From positions 1-64,000 of the forward strand of contig CBDHHD010000004.1 of NCBI GenBank assembly GCA_965263285.1: a stretch of DNA of 64,000 nucleotides, given 5' to 3'. Positions within the stretch are counted from its first letter, which is position 1; each line of letters starts with the position of its first letter. Below, piece after piece: positions 52,749 through 62,606 of the stretch. This DNA is from JASGCP01 sp965263285. Its GTDB lineage: Bacteria; Bacteroidota; Bacteroidia; Chitinophagales; Chitinophagaceae. Below the pieces are notes generated by a model that was given only the letters and a program-made list of their open reading frames with translations, was not told the origin of the DNA and did no database searches. The position numbers and the translations under genes are program-made.

Positions 52749-54200
52749 ATGGGCTACCAAGCATCAAACTAAAGGGACAGAATTGAAAAAATAAATGGGA
52801 AATATTATTTATATGGTGTTACAAGCAAGTATAATAAAGAGCTTAAGAAAGCGAAAAAAATCTCATTAGGCATTATAGGCACTATTACAGAAAATGATGG
52901 TTTAATAATATCCAGTAAAAAAGAATTAAAAGACAAGGTAGCAGAATACAGTAAATTTAATATGGAAAGTGGCAAAACAATGTGTCAAAAAGAATATGGA
53001 TTTTCTTTAAGTCTCATTAATGTTTTTAGTCAACACTTGCAAGCACATTTAAAACAATATTTCCCTTCTGATTGGCAAATGATATTATCCTTAGTTTTTT
53101 GTAGAATAGCCTATCAATCACCTATAAAAAACATGTCTTATTTTATTAGAAATTCATATATAAGTAACTTGTTAAAACTTGCTGATGTAACAGATAAAAG
53201 CGTAAGTTCTTTTTTACAACATATAGGATCTATGCGCGTAGAAATGGTAACTTACATGAAAAATTTTGTCAGTAAAGATGATAGCATTTTAGTTGACGCA
53301 ACAGATATTGTTTGTAATTCTAAAAATATTTTTATTTCTAAAATGGGTTATAATAGCGACATGAATTTTCAGTCCCAATTTTGTCTTTTGTATTTATATT
53401 CAGCAACTAATCATGAACCTTTTTTTTACAGACTTATACCAGGAAATATAGCAGATGTAAGTACTTTAAAGAATACAATGATTGAAAGAGAACTAACAAA
53501 TGCCTTATATATATCAGATAAAGGTTTTTATTCTGAATCTAATATTGAACAATTAAATGCATTACAAATGAAATATATTATTCCTTTACGCAGAAATAAC
53601 AGTTGTATCTCATACAATTTATTATCCAATATTACTATTTCTAATAAATATTTTAAATTTAGAGACAGGTATGTTTTTTATACGCAACAAACAATAGACA
53701 AAGGCAATATTTACATATATCTGAATGTGAATTTAAAAGAAGAAGAAAGGGTAGATTATTTAAATAGGATTGCTAAGTTTCCTGAACGTTATATTTCAGA
53801 TGAATATGCGATAAAAGAAAGTCAAATGGGTACTATTGCTTTACTTACCAATCAAACCGAAGTATCAGCCGAAGAAATTTATATACAATATAAAAGTAGA
53901 AGTGAAATAGAACAATATTTTGATCATTATAAAAATACCATTATGTCTCAAATGACTTATATGCAAAGTGATGCCTCACTAGAAGCTTGGATGTTTATTA
54001 ATCATATCGCTATGCAGATACTTTATAAAATTGTAGAATTAGTTAAAACAAATGGATTAACTAAACGATTCTCTATTAGGGATATTATTTTACATTTAAC
54101 AAACATAAAAAAAGTAGCCGTCGGAGATAAATCATTTATACCAGAAATAGATAAAACAACTCGGTTATTATTAGAAAAATTAAATTTACATATTACCTAA
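52749..54200 (+). pseudogene. IS4-superfamily transposase with an early nonsense codon
   Basis: From the ATG at 52749 the frame reads MGYQASN, a TAA stop at 52770, then RDRIEKINGKYYLY and on without interruption for 476 codons. The residues after the stop are a convincing transposase N-terminus, so the stop is a recent mutation of codon 8. Catalytic acids are likely in ILVDATDIVC, YISDKGFYSES and the YKSRSEIEQYFDHYKN signature. A start at 52962 would lose about 70 conserved residues. I found no clear terminal inverted repeats. It is probably inactive. Confidence 0.8.
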
Positions 54201-54251
54201 AATCGCTGGGTTTGAGTTTAAAAAATATTTTTATATTTATTTTTTTATACT

Positions 54252-54259
54252 TATCTTTG
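54252..54259 (+). promoter_or_regulatory. -7 promoter box of the GH16 gene
   Basis: TATCTTTG lies 22 bp before the ATG at 54282. Confidence 0.45.
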
Positions 54260-54281
54260 TTATAATTTAAAATGATTTTAT

Positions 54282-55301
54282 ATGAAAAAAAACAGTAAAA
54301 AAAATATTACGACTAACAACAAAAAGCAAATGTTTTTTATTAGAATATTATTTTTTTCTTTACTGATCACTTTATTATTTGCATTTTGTAATAAACAAAT
54401 AACGCAGCCTACAACAGCAGTTCAACAAAATAATGCACAGCAAGATCATGATAACCTTACACTTAATGGGCAGGGGATGATTTTAGTAGCATCTTATTTA
54501 AGTCCAAATCCTGCTAATTTTTTTTATCCTGAAAAAAATACAGATGGCAATTGGGGATATGATTGGTTATATGACCCTACTAATGTAGTAATGAGCGATA
54601 ATTCAATTACACTCTATTCGAAAAAATTATCTACACCCGTAACAGCAGTTAATGGAATTGGCACTACAGGGACATATAATTATTCTAGTGATAATATAGA
54701 CTCTCATAACTTAATGACTATTATGCAGGCTTCGGCTAATCAACCCCATGGGTACATTGAAATGGTTGCTAGTTTGCCAATAGGACCGAATACAGTAGGA
54801 TCGTGGCCTGCTTTTTGGTTAATGCCTCAAACACCAGGTTATAGATGGCCTTACGGAATGGAAATAGATATTATGGAATGTTATGGTGTTTATTATCCAA
54901 GTCAGCCTGTAACTTCAACAATACATTTTTCAAAAATAAATGGAGGTACAAATGAGCCTATTCATGCTTCTAATGGAAATGGAGGCAATGCTTCGCTTAA
55001 TCAATTACATTCGTATGGACTAGAATGGAATGTACTTCCTAATCAGGTTACGCTTAATTTTTATTTCGATAGAAATATCTATTCAACAATTGTATTATCT
55101 GCTAATTCTTCTAATGCGCAAATTGTAGATGGATATAATAATTATATGGCTTCATATAATAATCAGGGTTGGTATGTTATATTGTCAACTGGGCTTGGTT
55201 TAGGGGATATTGCGAATTGGAATAATAACATAGTTAATGCACAAACAGCGTTTCCTTTAACTTATCAAATTAATCAATTAAATGTGTATACAGTTAATTA
55301 A
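54282..55301 (+). CDS. Glycoside hydrolase family 16 lipoprotein
   Basis: A 339-aa exported beta-glucanase-like enzyme. The N-terminus has a long basic stretch, a hydrophobic core (IRILFFSLLITLLFAF) and a Cys at the lipobox end (AFC), then a Gln/Asn/Thr linker. The GH16 domain spans about 70-339. The catalytic motif is MEIDIMECYG (about residue 197), with nucleophile and acid/base Glu both present, preceded by GSWPAFWLMP. Laminarin-type beta-1,3-glucan is a likely substrate; other GH16 targets cannot be excluded. It has its own promoter box and no linked sugar-use genes. Confidence 0.88.
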   Translation: MKKNSKKNITTNNKKQMFFIRILFFSLLITLLFAFCNKQITQPTTAVQQNNAQQDHDNLTLNGQGMILVASYLSPNPANFFYPEKNTDGNWGYDWLYDPTNVVMSDNSITLYSKKLSTPVTAVNGIGTTGTYNYSSDNIDSHNLMTIMQASANQPHGYIEMVASLPIGPNTVGSWPAFWLMPQTPGYRWPYGMEIDIMECYGVYYPSQPVTSTIHFSKINGGTNEPIHASNGNGGNASLNQLHSYGLEWNVLPNQVTLNFYFDRNIYSTIVLSANSSNAQIVDGYNNYMASYNNQGWYVILSTGLGLGDIANWNNNIVNAQTAFPLTYQINQLNVYTVN

Positions 55302-55433
55302 TTTGAAAGGTGCAAATAATATTATGTTAATGCAAGCAAGAGTATATAAAATAAAGGGCAAATTTATTTTAGGAGTAAGGAAAATATATAGCTTTAGGCA
55401 TTATATTTTATATAAATGTATTTAAACATCCTT
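55302..55433. other. Intergenic, nothing recognised
   Basis: About 130 bp between the GH16 stop and MITE copy K. I see no terminator hairpin or gene. Confidence 0.4.
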
Positions 55434-55916
55434 GGCTACATCCTTTTTTAAGGTGCTAAGAGAAATACAGTTGTAACTACTTAGTTAACTCAATAGGTTT
55501 AATTAAGTGTATTGATTATCGAATAATTATAAGTATGAAAATAATAGGAAGCATCTGATGGGGAGAGCCATCAGATAAAGAGTGTTACAAAATAATGCGC
55601 GTGGGGCAACCAGCGAGAATGTGGAGTCGGAAGTTTTTATACATGAATCGTTATGATGAGCATAAAGTATGTACATATAAAGATAACTATGGATAAGCTC
55701 ATCATAACGATTCATATCTAACCGCCTCCCATTCATTCTCGCTAGCGTAGCGAGCCGTAATTTTGTAGCTCTTTATCTGCAGGCTTTATTTTTTCTTTGT
55801 TTCTTTCTTTTGTATCAAGACAAAAGAAAGAAAAAGATATAAAAAATGAGTATAAACCTATACATGAGTAGTTGCCATTTATTAAAAACCTCTTACACCT
55901 TAAAAAAGGATTTAGC
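55434..55916 (+). mobile_element. MITE-like element, variant copy K (483 bp)
   Basis: Both termini are present in diverged form (GGCTACATCCTTTTTTAAGG and ...GGATTTAGC). The first 90 bp follow the variant seen at 37003 (aatacagttgtaactactta), then the common core with the central palindrome resumes. No target duplication is obvious. Confidence 0.75.
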
Positions 55917-55947
55917 TCATTTCTTATTGTCCTTTTCTAATTTTGAG

Positions 55948-55982
55948 TATTATAAAATTATTGACTCAATAATTTTATAATA
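55948..55982. promoter_or_regulatory. Perfect 16-bp palindrome upstream of the lon promoter
   Basis: TATTATAAAATTATTG (55948-55963) is repeated as its exact complement at 55967-55982 around ACT. It lies about 30 bp upstream of the -7 box of lon, a good place for an operator. It does not match CIRCE. Confidence 0.45.
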
Positions 55983-56010
55983 GCTTCTTTATAATTTAAA
56001 AATAAACTCC

Positions 56011-56018
56011 TACCTTTG
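56011..56018 (+). promoter_or_regulatory. -7 promoter box of the lon operon
   Basis: TACCTTTG fits TAnnTTTG and lies 82 bp before the ATG. The resulting leader has a 9-bp stem, ATTCCTATC (56035-56043) with GATAGGAAT (56066-56074). Confidence 0.5.
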
Positions 56019-56100
56019 TAGGATGAAATATTCTATTCCTATCAATAGCCTTGTGAAATATTACAGATAGGAATTATTTAAAATTATTATTAAAGATATA

Positions 56101-58500
56101 ATGAATCAATATTTTTTACAGAACGAAGAAAATGATTTTTTGCCTATTATTTCAGTTGAAAAGGATCAAGATGAAGATAATGTGAAAGAACAAATTGTAT
56201 TTCCCCATATCATACCTTTGTTGCCACTAAGAAACACAGTTCTGTTTCCTGGTATTGTATTGCCTATTTCAGTAGGTAGAGAATTGAGTATTAAAGCGGT
56301 TAATGATGTATATAAAAAAGATAAGTTAATAGGAGTAGTTACTCAAATAGACGCCAATACAGAAGAACCTAAAATAGAAGAGTTGTCAAAAATTGGTACG
56401 ATTGCAAAAATTATAAAACTTATTAAAATGCCCGATGGGGGTACTACCGTTATTATACAAGGTAAAGAAAAATTTTGTATCCAAGAATTAGTAAGTCAAG
56501 ATCCTTATTTTCAAGTAAGCTATACTATATTAAAAGATGAAGCGGATACTCGTACGGACGATTTTAGAGCACATATTGCTACTATTAAAGATATTGCTAT
56601 TCAAATTGTTCAACTATCACCTCATTTGCCATCAGAAGCTACTACCATTCTTAAGAATATAGATGATCCTGTTTTCCTTATTAATTTTGTTTCTAGTAAT
56701 CAAAGTAATGAACTAAATGAAAAGCAATCGTTATTAGAAATTAACTCTATAAAAGAAAGAGCTGAAAAGCTTATTCACATCTTACAAAGAGAATTGCAGT
56801 TTGCACAACTAAAAGATAAAGTAACCAATAAAACAAAAACAGAATTAGATAAACAACAAAAAGAATTCTTTTTACATCAGCAAATGAAGAGTATTAGAGA
56901 AGAGTTAGGGAACGATAATAATGATAAAGAGTTGCAAGAATTACGCAAAAAAGCAGAAAAAAAGAAATGGACTACTACTGCTCAACAACTTTTTGAACAA
57001 AATATTGCTAAATTAGATCGCATGAGTTCAAACACACCAGACTATTCTATATTATACAATCATTTGGACTTCATGCTTCAATTACCTTGGAATGAATATA
57101 CCACCGATCAATATGAGTTGTCTAAAGCAAAAGATATTCTTAATCATGATCATTATGGGATGGATAAAATAAAAAATAGAATATTAGAATATATTGCTGT
57201 GTTAAAACTAAAAGGCGATTTAACTAGCCCTATTCTTTGTTTTGTAGGTCCTCCAGGTATTGGGAAGACTTCTCTTGGTAAAAGTATTGCCAATGCTATT
57301 AATCGAAGATATATACGCATGAGCTTAGGGGGATTACATGATGAAAGTGAAATACGAGGCCATAGAAAGACTTATATTGGAGCAATGCCAGGAAGAATCT
57401 TACAGAGCTTAAAAAAAGTAAAAGTAAATAATCCTGTAATGATATTAGATGAGATTGATAAAATAGGTAACGATTATAGAGGCGACCCTTCTTCTGCTCT
57501 ATTAGAAGTGCTAGACCCTGAGCAGAATAGTCAGTTTTATGATAATTATTTAGAACTAGAATACGACTTAAGTAAGGTTTTGTTTATAGCTACAGCCAAT
57601 ACATTACAAACGCTTCAACCTGCGTTACGAGATAGATTGGAAATTATAGAATTAAATGGCTATGCTATGGAAGAAAAAGTAGAAATAGCTAAACAATATT
57701 TGATACCTAAGCAAAAAGATTTACATGGCTTAAAAGACATTAATATAAAAGTAAGCGATCATATTATTGAAAAAGTAATATCTGATTATACAAGAGAGAG
57801 TGGGGTACGAGAGTTAGATCGTCAGCTTTCTTCTATTATGAGGTTTTATGCAAAAGAATTTGTAACATATAAAAAAATTAAACATCCGCTTAATAAAGAA
57901 TCTCTTACAACTATTTTAGGGCAAGAAAAATTCAATAATGATGAATATAAATTACAACCAATACCTGGTGTGGCCGTAGGTTTAGCTTGGACAGTGGTAG
58001 GGGGTGATATATTATTTATCGAAGTGTTATTAAGTGAAGGGAAAGGCGAGCTTAAACTTACAGGCAACTTAGGGAATGTAATGAAAGAAAGTGCTACTAC
58101 GGCACTGTCTTTTATACAAGCGAATCATAAGAAATTACATATTGACCCTGCGTTATTTACTACAAAAAACATTCACATTCATCTACCCGAAGGTGCTACT
58201 CCTAAAGATGGACCTAGTGCAGGTATTACTTTACTAACCGCTTTGGTTTCTGCTTTTAAAGGTAAACGCATACGGCCTTATTTGGCTATGACTGGAGAAA
58301 TTACGCTCAGAGGTATCGTATTGCCTGTAGGAGGAGTAAAAGAAAAAGTATTGGCTGCAAAAAGAGCTGGATTAAAAGAAGTAATACTCTGCTGGATGAA
58401 TGAAAAAGATATTAAAGAAATTAATTCTGAATTTATTAAAGGATTGTCGTTTAGATATGTAAAAACAATGCAACAAGTTATTGATTACGCTATCCCATAA
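56101..58500 (+). CDS. lon: ATP-dependent protease Lon
   Basis: Degrades misfolded and regulatory proteins in the cytoplasm. The 799-aa chain has an N-terminal substrate-binding domain starting LPLLPLRNTVLFPG, a coiled-coil middle with LHQQMKSIREELG, Walker A GPPGIGKTS (about residue 383), Walker B VMILDEIDKIG, and the protease domain with KDGPSAGIT (catalytic Ser, about 705) and a downstream Lys in GGVKEKVLAAKRAG (about 748). The length is normal. cmk follows after 9 bp and queA after that. Confidence 0.97.
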   Translation: MNQYFLQNEENDFLPIISVEKDQDEDNVKEQIVFPHIIPLLPLRNTVLFPGIVLPISVGRELSIKAVNDVYKKDKLIGVVTQIDANTEEPKIEELSKIGTIAKIIKLIKMPDGGTTVIIQGKEKFCIQELVSQDPYFQVSYTILKDEADTRTDDFRAHIATIKDIAIQIVQLSPHLPSEATTILKNIDDPVFLINFVSSNQSNELNEKQSLLEINSIKERAEKLIHILQRELQFAQLKDKVTNKTKTELDKQQKEFFLHQQMKSIREELGNDNNDKELQELRKKAEKKKWTTTAQQLFEQNIAKLDRMSSNTPDYSILYNHLDFMLQLPWNEYTTDQYELSKAKDILNHDHYGMDKIKNRILEYIAVLKLKGDLTSPILCFVGPPGIGKTSLGKSIANAINRRYIRMSLGGLHDESEIRGHRKTYIGAMPGRILQSLKKVKVNNPVMILDEIDKIGNDYRGDPSSALLEVLDPEQNSQFYDNYLELEYDLSKVLFIATANTLQTLQPALRDRLEIIELNGYAMEEKVEIAKQYLIPKQKDLHGLKDINIKVSDHIIEKVISDYTRESGVRELDRQLSSIMRFYAKEFVTYKKIKHPLNKESLTTILGQEKFNNDEYKLQPIPGVAVGLAWTVVGGDILFIEVLLSEGKGELKLTGNLGNVMKESATTALSFIQANHKKLHIDPALFTTKNIHIHLPEGATPKDGPSAGITLLTALVSAFKGKRIRPYLAMTGEITLRGIVLPVGGVKEKVLAAKRAGLKEVILCWMNEKDIKEINSEFIKGLSFRYVKTMQQVIDYAIP

Positions 58501-58509
58501 TTTTATTAT

Positions 58510-59199
58510 ATGACTTTATCATTACCTTGTCATCCTATCATTATTGCTATTGATGGGTATTCTTCTTGCGGAAAAAGCGTTTTGACTAAAAAATTAGCAA
58601 AAATATTAGGATATAAAGCAATTGATTCTGGAGCTTGTTATAGAGCAATTACATATTATTTTATTACTCATCAAATAGACTGGACAAATATACAACAATG
58701 TGAAGAGGCTATACAACATATAGACTTGCGATATGGTATGGGTACAGAAACAGTTATCTTTTTAAATAACCAACCCCTTGCGCAAGAGCTTCGTACAATG
58801 GATATAGAGATGAATATAAGCGATATATCAAAAATATCTATTGTACGAGATTTTGCTTTACATGTACAACAGCAAGAAGGAGTTAACAAAGGTGTGGTGA
58901 TGGATGGTCGTGATATTGGCACTTTTGTTTTTCCAAAAGCAGAAATAAAATTTTTTTTAACAGCTGCTATTGACATTCGAGCAAAAAGGAGATGGGAAGA
59001 AATAAAAAATACGAATCCTGCTATTACTATGGAAGAGGTTAAGAATAGTTTAATGAATAGAGATCATATAGATAGTAATCGAGCATATAGACCACTATCC
59101 AAAGCACAAGATGCTATTGAAATAGATAACACGCATTTGTCTATTCAACAAGAGTTAGACTTGATGTTGTGGTGGGTAGAGAAAAAAACAATCCAATAA
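58510..59199 (+). CDS. cmk: Cytidylate kinase
   Basis: Phosphorylates CMP and dCMP. The 229-aa protein has the P-loop AIDGYSSCGKS (about residue 12), the family DSGACYRAITYY, and MDGRDIGTFVFPKAEIKFFLTA (split here as MDGRDIGTFVF and PKAEIKFFLTA) with the conserved GRDIGT. Close spacing after lon and 4 bp before queA points to one operon. Confidence 0.95.
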   Translation: MTLSLPCHPIIIAIDGYSSCGKSVLTKKLAKILGYKAIDSGACYRAITYYFITHQIDWTNIQQCEEAIQHIDLRYGMGTETVIFLNNQPLAQELRTMDIEMNISDISKISIVRDFALHVQQQEGVNKGVVMDGRDIGTFVFPKAEIKFFLTAAIDIRAKRRWEEIKNTNPAITMEEVKNSLMNRDHIDSNRAYRPLSKAQDAIEIDNTHLSIQQELDLMLWWVEKKTIQ

Positions 59200-59203
59200 T
59201 TAT

Positions 59204-60433
59204 ATGTCAGTCTCATTGCCTTTTATGTTGCGGGAGCTTAAAAATAATGAAGCATTTGATTATAATCTTCCTCCTGTGGCAATTGCATATTATCCATCTG
59301 TAGAAAGAGAAAATAGTAAACTATTTGTATATCAACAAGGTCAGATAGCAGAGCATGTTTTCTCTCACTTACCTCAACTGCTTCCTTCTTATACTACTTG
59401 TGTTATTAATGATTCAAAAGTAATTCCTTGTAGAATTATTTGCACAAAACCTACAGGTGTTAACATAGAAATATTTTGTATAGAACAAGATATGTCTTAT
59501 CCTTTTAATCAACAATGCGTATATTATAAATGTATGATAGGAGGTGCTAAAAAATGGAAGGGAGATATATTAAAAAAGATATTTGTCATTCATCAACAAG
59601 AAGGAATATTAACTATCAGAAAGGAAAAACAAAAGAGAGATTTTTTTATTCTACAATTTTCTTGGAATATATTAACTTGTTCTTTTCTAGATATCTTATA
59701 TAGTATTGGTCAGGTACCCCTGCCGCCTTATATAGAAAGAATAGAAGAAGAGATAGATAAACAAAGGTATCAAACGGTATATGCGAAAAATGAAGGTTCT
59801 GTTGCTGCGCCTACAGCAGGATTACATTTTACACCTACACTTATACAAGCATTAAGTAATAGCCATATTACTGTTGCATCACTTTGTTTACATGTGGGAT
59901 TAGGTACTTTTCAGCCAATGAAATCAGCATATATAAAGGATCATATTATGCATGGAGAAAAGATTATGGTTAGTCAGGTATTTTTACAAACTTTGTTAGC
60001 TCATGTTAATGAGTCTATTGTTGCAGTGGGCACTACTTCTGCTAGAGCATTAGAATCTATGTATTGGCTGGCGCATCACATACATCATTGTCCTCAAACT
60101 ACTACTTTATTGGTAGAGCAGTTTGCCCCTTATTATGATATGCATCAAAAGCAATTGAGTGTTAAAGATGCATGGTTAATATTGCTTTCTTGGATGAATA
60201 ATCATAAACAAACAGAATTATCTTTTTATACTCATCTTATGATAGTGCCTACTTATTCATGGAAAGTAGTACAAGGGTTGATTACAAATTTTCATCAACC
60301 TCATTCTACTCTTCTTTGTTTGGTAGCATCTTTTATAGGAGATGATTGGAAAAAATTATATTATTTTGCTTTGCAAAGAAATGCTCGTTTTCTGAGTTAT
60401 GGAGACGCTTGTTTGCTATGGCGTATACCTTGA
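59204..60433 (+). CDS. queA: S-adenosylmethionine:tRNA ribosyltransferase-isomerase
   Basis: Builds epoxyqueuosine in tRNA from preQ1 and SAM. The 409-aa protein has FDYNLPPVAIAYYP near the start (the family DYdLP..IA..P), VINDSKVIPCRI, LPPYI, YQTVYAKNEGSVAAPTAGLHFT (split as YQTVYAKNEGSVA and APTAGLHFT, about residue 200), VGLGTFQPM and TNFHQPHSTLL. It is slightly longer than usual owing to inserts near 110-160 and 320-330. Other queuosine genes are not in the window. Confidence 0.93.
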   Translation: MSVSLPFMLRELKNNEAFDYNLPPVAIAYYPSVERENSKLFVYQQGQIAEHVFSHLPQLLPSYTTCVINDSKVIPCRIICTKPTGVNIEIFCIEQDMSYPFNQQCVYYKCMIGGAKKWKGDILKKIFVIHQQEGILTIRKEKQKRDFFILQFSWNILTCSFLDILYSIGQVPLPPYIERIEEEIDKQRYQTVYAKNEGSVAAPTAGLHFTPTLIQALSNSHITVASLCLHVGLGTFQPMKSAYIKDHIMHGEKIMVSQVFLQTLLAHVNESIVAVGTTSARALESMYWLAHHIHHCPQTTTLLVEQFAPYYDMHQKQLSVKDAWLILLSWMNNHKQTELSFYTHLMIVPTYSWKVVQGLITNFHQPHSTLLCLVASFIGDDWKKLYYFALQRNARFLSYGDACLLWRIP

Positions 60434-60440
60434 TCATATG

Positions 60441-61097
60441 TTAGCAATCCATTATTTTTTTGAATGTTTGTATGGTTTGAATAGGTGCGGGGGTTTGAAA
60501 GATAGCACTTCCTGCTACTACAACGCTTGCTCCTGCCTCTACAATTGATTGTACATTGCCTATTGTAACTCCTCCATCTATTTCGATATATATAGAATAG
60601 CCCGATGCTTGTACCATGGCTTTAATGTCTTTTAGCTTTTGAATGGTTTGCGGGATGAATGTTTGTCCTCCAAACCCAGGATTTACTCCCATTACACAAA
60701 TGAGGTCTATATTAGGTAATAGGTATTTTATTTGTTCTATAGATGTGTGGGGGTTTAAAGCAACTCCTGCTTTTATTCCTAAAGAACGAATATATGTTAA
60801 AGAACGATGGGCATGTGTACAAGCCTCAATATGAACAGTTAAGATATCAGCACCTGCTTTTTTAAATAGGTCAATATATTTATCGGGCTCTGTTATCATT
60901 AAATGTACATCACAAATTTTTTTTGTGGACTTGCGAAATATATCAATGAACATAGGGCCAAAACTAATATTAGGTACAAAATGACCATCCATTACATCCA
61001 AATGGTACCAATCAGCTTCACTTTCATTAAGCATTTTACAGTCATCTGCTAAGTGCAAGAACCGCGCACTTAATAAGGAGGGTGCTAAGAGTGCCAT
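60441..61097 (-). CDS. rpe: Ribulose-phosphate 3-epimerase
   Basis: Interconverts ribulose 5-phosphate and xylulose 5-phosphate in the pentose phosphate pathway. The 218-aa TIM barrel has LAPSLLSARF at the start, YHLDVMDGHFVPNISFGP (metal-binding His and Asp, about residue 33), DVHLMI, VMGVNPGFGGQTFI (about 135) and IEIDGGV with the second catalytic Asp. It converges on queA with 7 bp between stops. Confidence 0.96.
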   Translation of the reverse strand: MALLAPSLLSARFLHLADDCKMLNESEADWYHLDVMDGHFVPNISFGPMFIDIFRKSTKKICDVHLMITEPDKYIDLFKKAGADILTVHIEACTHAHRSLTYIRSLGIKAGVALNPHTSIEQIKYLLPNIDLICVMGVNPGFGGQTFIPQTIQKLKDIKAMVQASGYSIYIEIDGGVTIGNVQSIVEAGASVVVAGSAIFQTPAPIQTIQTFKKIMDC

Positions 61098-61171
61098 AAT
61101 TAATATTTTTATATAGAATAAAGTATAAAATTACTAATTTTTAGACTGTAAGCAATGGAAAATAAATTAAC

Positions 61172-61614
61172 GGCTACATCTTTTTTTGAGGTGCTGGGGG
61201 GAGGGTATTTATGTTTTTTGTAATGACTCAGGTATAGGTTCATCATTTATTTTTTATATCTGTTTCTTTCTTTTGTCTTGATACAAAAGAAAGAAACAAA
61301 GAAAAAATTCAAGCCTGCAGATAAAGAGCTACAAAACTACGGCTCGCTACGCTAGCGAGAATGAATGGGAGGCGGTTAGGTATGAATCGTTATGATGAGC
61401 TTATCCATAGGTATCTTTTATGTAAATACTTTATGCTCATCATAACGATTCATATATAAAAATGTCCGCCCCACATTCTCGCTGGTCGCTTAGATCACCT
61501 CGTTTTGTAATGCTCTTTATCTGAGGGCAGTCCTCATCAGACATTTCCTATTATTTCCATGTTTATATGTATGTAATAATCCATGCTTCCAGCACCTCAA
61601 AAAAAGATGTAGCC
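61172..61614 (-). mobile_element. MITE-like element, intact copy L (443 bp) with 7-bp target duplication
   Basis: The best-preserved copy, in reverse orientation to copy A. Its ends ggctacatctttttttgagg and the exact complement finishing gatgtagcc make a perfect terminal inverted repeat of about 26 bp. AAATTAA lies on both sides (61164-61170, one extra C at 61171, and 61615-61621). The interior has the same nested palindromes. It lies between two divergent genes, rpe and the TIGR02757 gene being on the same strand. Confidence 0.85.
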
Positions 61615-61746
61615 AAATTAAAGTGGTGTAGTTAAGTTAATATTTATTTACATGACTCTTTTGATCAAAAACATGTATGTTTTTAGTAGTGAGCATTACA
61701 TATATTTTTATGTTCTTGTTATGAAAGATTTTAATCTATTTAACAC
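61615..61746. other. Intergenic, nothing recognised
   Basis: About 130 bp between MITE copy L and the stop of the TIGR02757-family gene, without recognised features. Confidence 0.4.
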
Positions 61747-62508
61747 TTACATTTTACCCATTACTCCTAAGCTAAATAATGCAATATCATATTTAACAGG
61801 ATCAGTTGCATTAAATTTTTTAAGTTGTTGAGTGAGGTATACTGCTGCATCCCAATTGATATGGGTATGTTGGGGTAATAATCCAATATCCTTTGCTACT
61901 CTTGCAACATGGATGTCGATGGGGCAAATAAGTTCTTGTGGTTGTATGTGTTTCCAGATTCCGAAGTCTATATTTTCTTGGTTGGGTCGTACCATCCAAC
62001 GAAGGTACATATTGATTCGTTTGCAAGTAGATCCTTTAGAAGGACGAGAGATATGTTTTTTTGTTCTAGTTAATGCAAAGGGGAGCGAGAAAAAATAATC
62101 ATAAAAATAATTTAATTTATCGGCCATTGTTTCTCCATGTATAAATGCTGTTTCTAATGATTTGTTTGAATGATAATGATAGGTAAGAAAAGCAATAAAA
62201 TATAAGATGTCCTCTGTTGAAAAAGTGCGATGTTTGAATCCTAATAGAGCTTTTAAATCACATTCTTGGTGTTGGATAATAAACTGATAGGGGTTCATAT
62301 CCATTCGTTTTAAAAGGTCTAATGATTTTTGTAAGATAATTTTACGGTGCCCCCATGCGAATATAGCACTAAAAAAGCCTGCTATTTCAATATCTTGTGG
62401 AGTGGAGAATAGATGCGGAATGGAAATAGGATCAGATTGAGTAAACAGATGTCCTCTTTGTTGTTGCAAGGTATTGTCTAATAGCTCTTTTATATTATGT
62501 TTTTTCAT
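61747..62508 (-). CDS. TIGR02757 (DUF2400) family protein
   Basis: A conserved Bacteroidota protein of unknown function, about 253 aa. Recognisable family stretches are DPISIPHLF near residue 25, EIAGFFSAIFAWGHRK (about 40), a basic RPSKGSTCKRINMYLRWMVR region (split around residue 160) and ICPIDIHVARVAKDIGLL (about 195). The latter resembles the helix-hairpin-helix DNA glycosylase layout, so a DNA-repair link is possible but unproven. The ATG at 62508 is preferred over an upstream TTG because a -7 box lies at 62515-62522. Confidence 0.8.
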   Translation of the reverse strand: MKKHNIKELLDNTLQQQRGHLFTQSDPISIPHLFSTPQDIEIAGFFSAIFAWGHRKIILQKSLDLLKRMDMNPYQFIIQHQECDLKALLGFKHRTFSTEDILYFIAFLTYHYHSNKSLETAFIHGETMADKLNYFYDYFFSLPFALTRTKKHISRPSKGSTCKRINMYLRWMVRPNQENIDFGIWKHIQPQELICPIDIHVARVAKDIGLLPQHTHINWDAAVYLTQQLKKFNATDPVKYDIALFSLGVMGKM

Positions 62509-62514
62509 AGTACA

Positions 62515-62522
62515 CAAAAATA
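62515..62522 (-). promoter_or_regulatory. -7 promoter box adjacent to the TIGR02757 gene start
   Basis: CAAAAATA on the + strand reads TATTTTTG on the minus strand, 6 bp before the ATG; the transcript would be leaderless. It overlaps the alternative TTG start. Confidence 0.42.
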
Positions 62523-62555
62523 TGTATATAAATTTGAGGGTATAGAAATATTCGG

Positions 62556-62585
62556 TTTGTAATTCGTGGCTTCATATTATATTTG
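62556..62585 (+). promoter_or_regulatory. lysA promoter (-33 and -7 boxes)
   Basis: TTTG at 62556-62559 and TATATTTG at 62578-62585 with an 18-bp spacer form the most complete Bacteroidota promoter in the window. The lysA ATG is 21 bp downstream. Confidence 0.55.
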
Positions 62586-62606
62586 CTACTAAAATTCAAG
62601 CAATAA

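Noticed and set aside
55948..55982. CIRCE heat-shock operator
   Set aside because: The palindrome lacks the TTAGCACTC/GAGTGCTAA arms and has only a 3-base centre.
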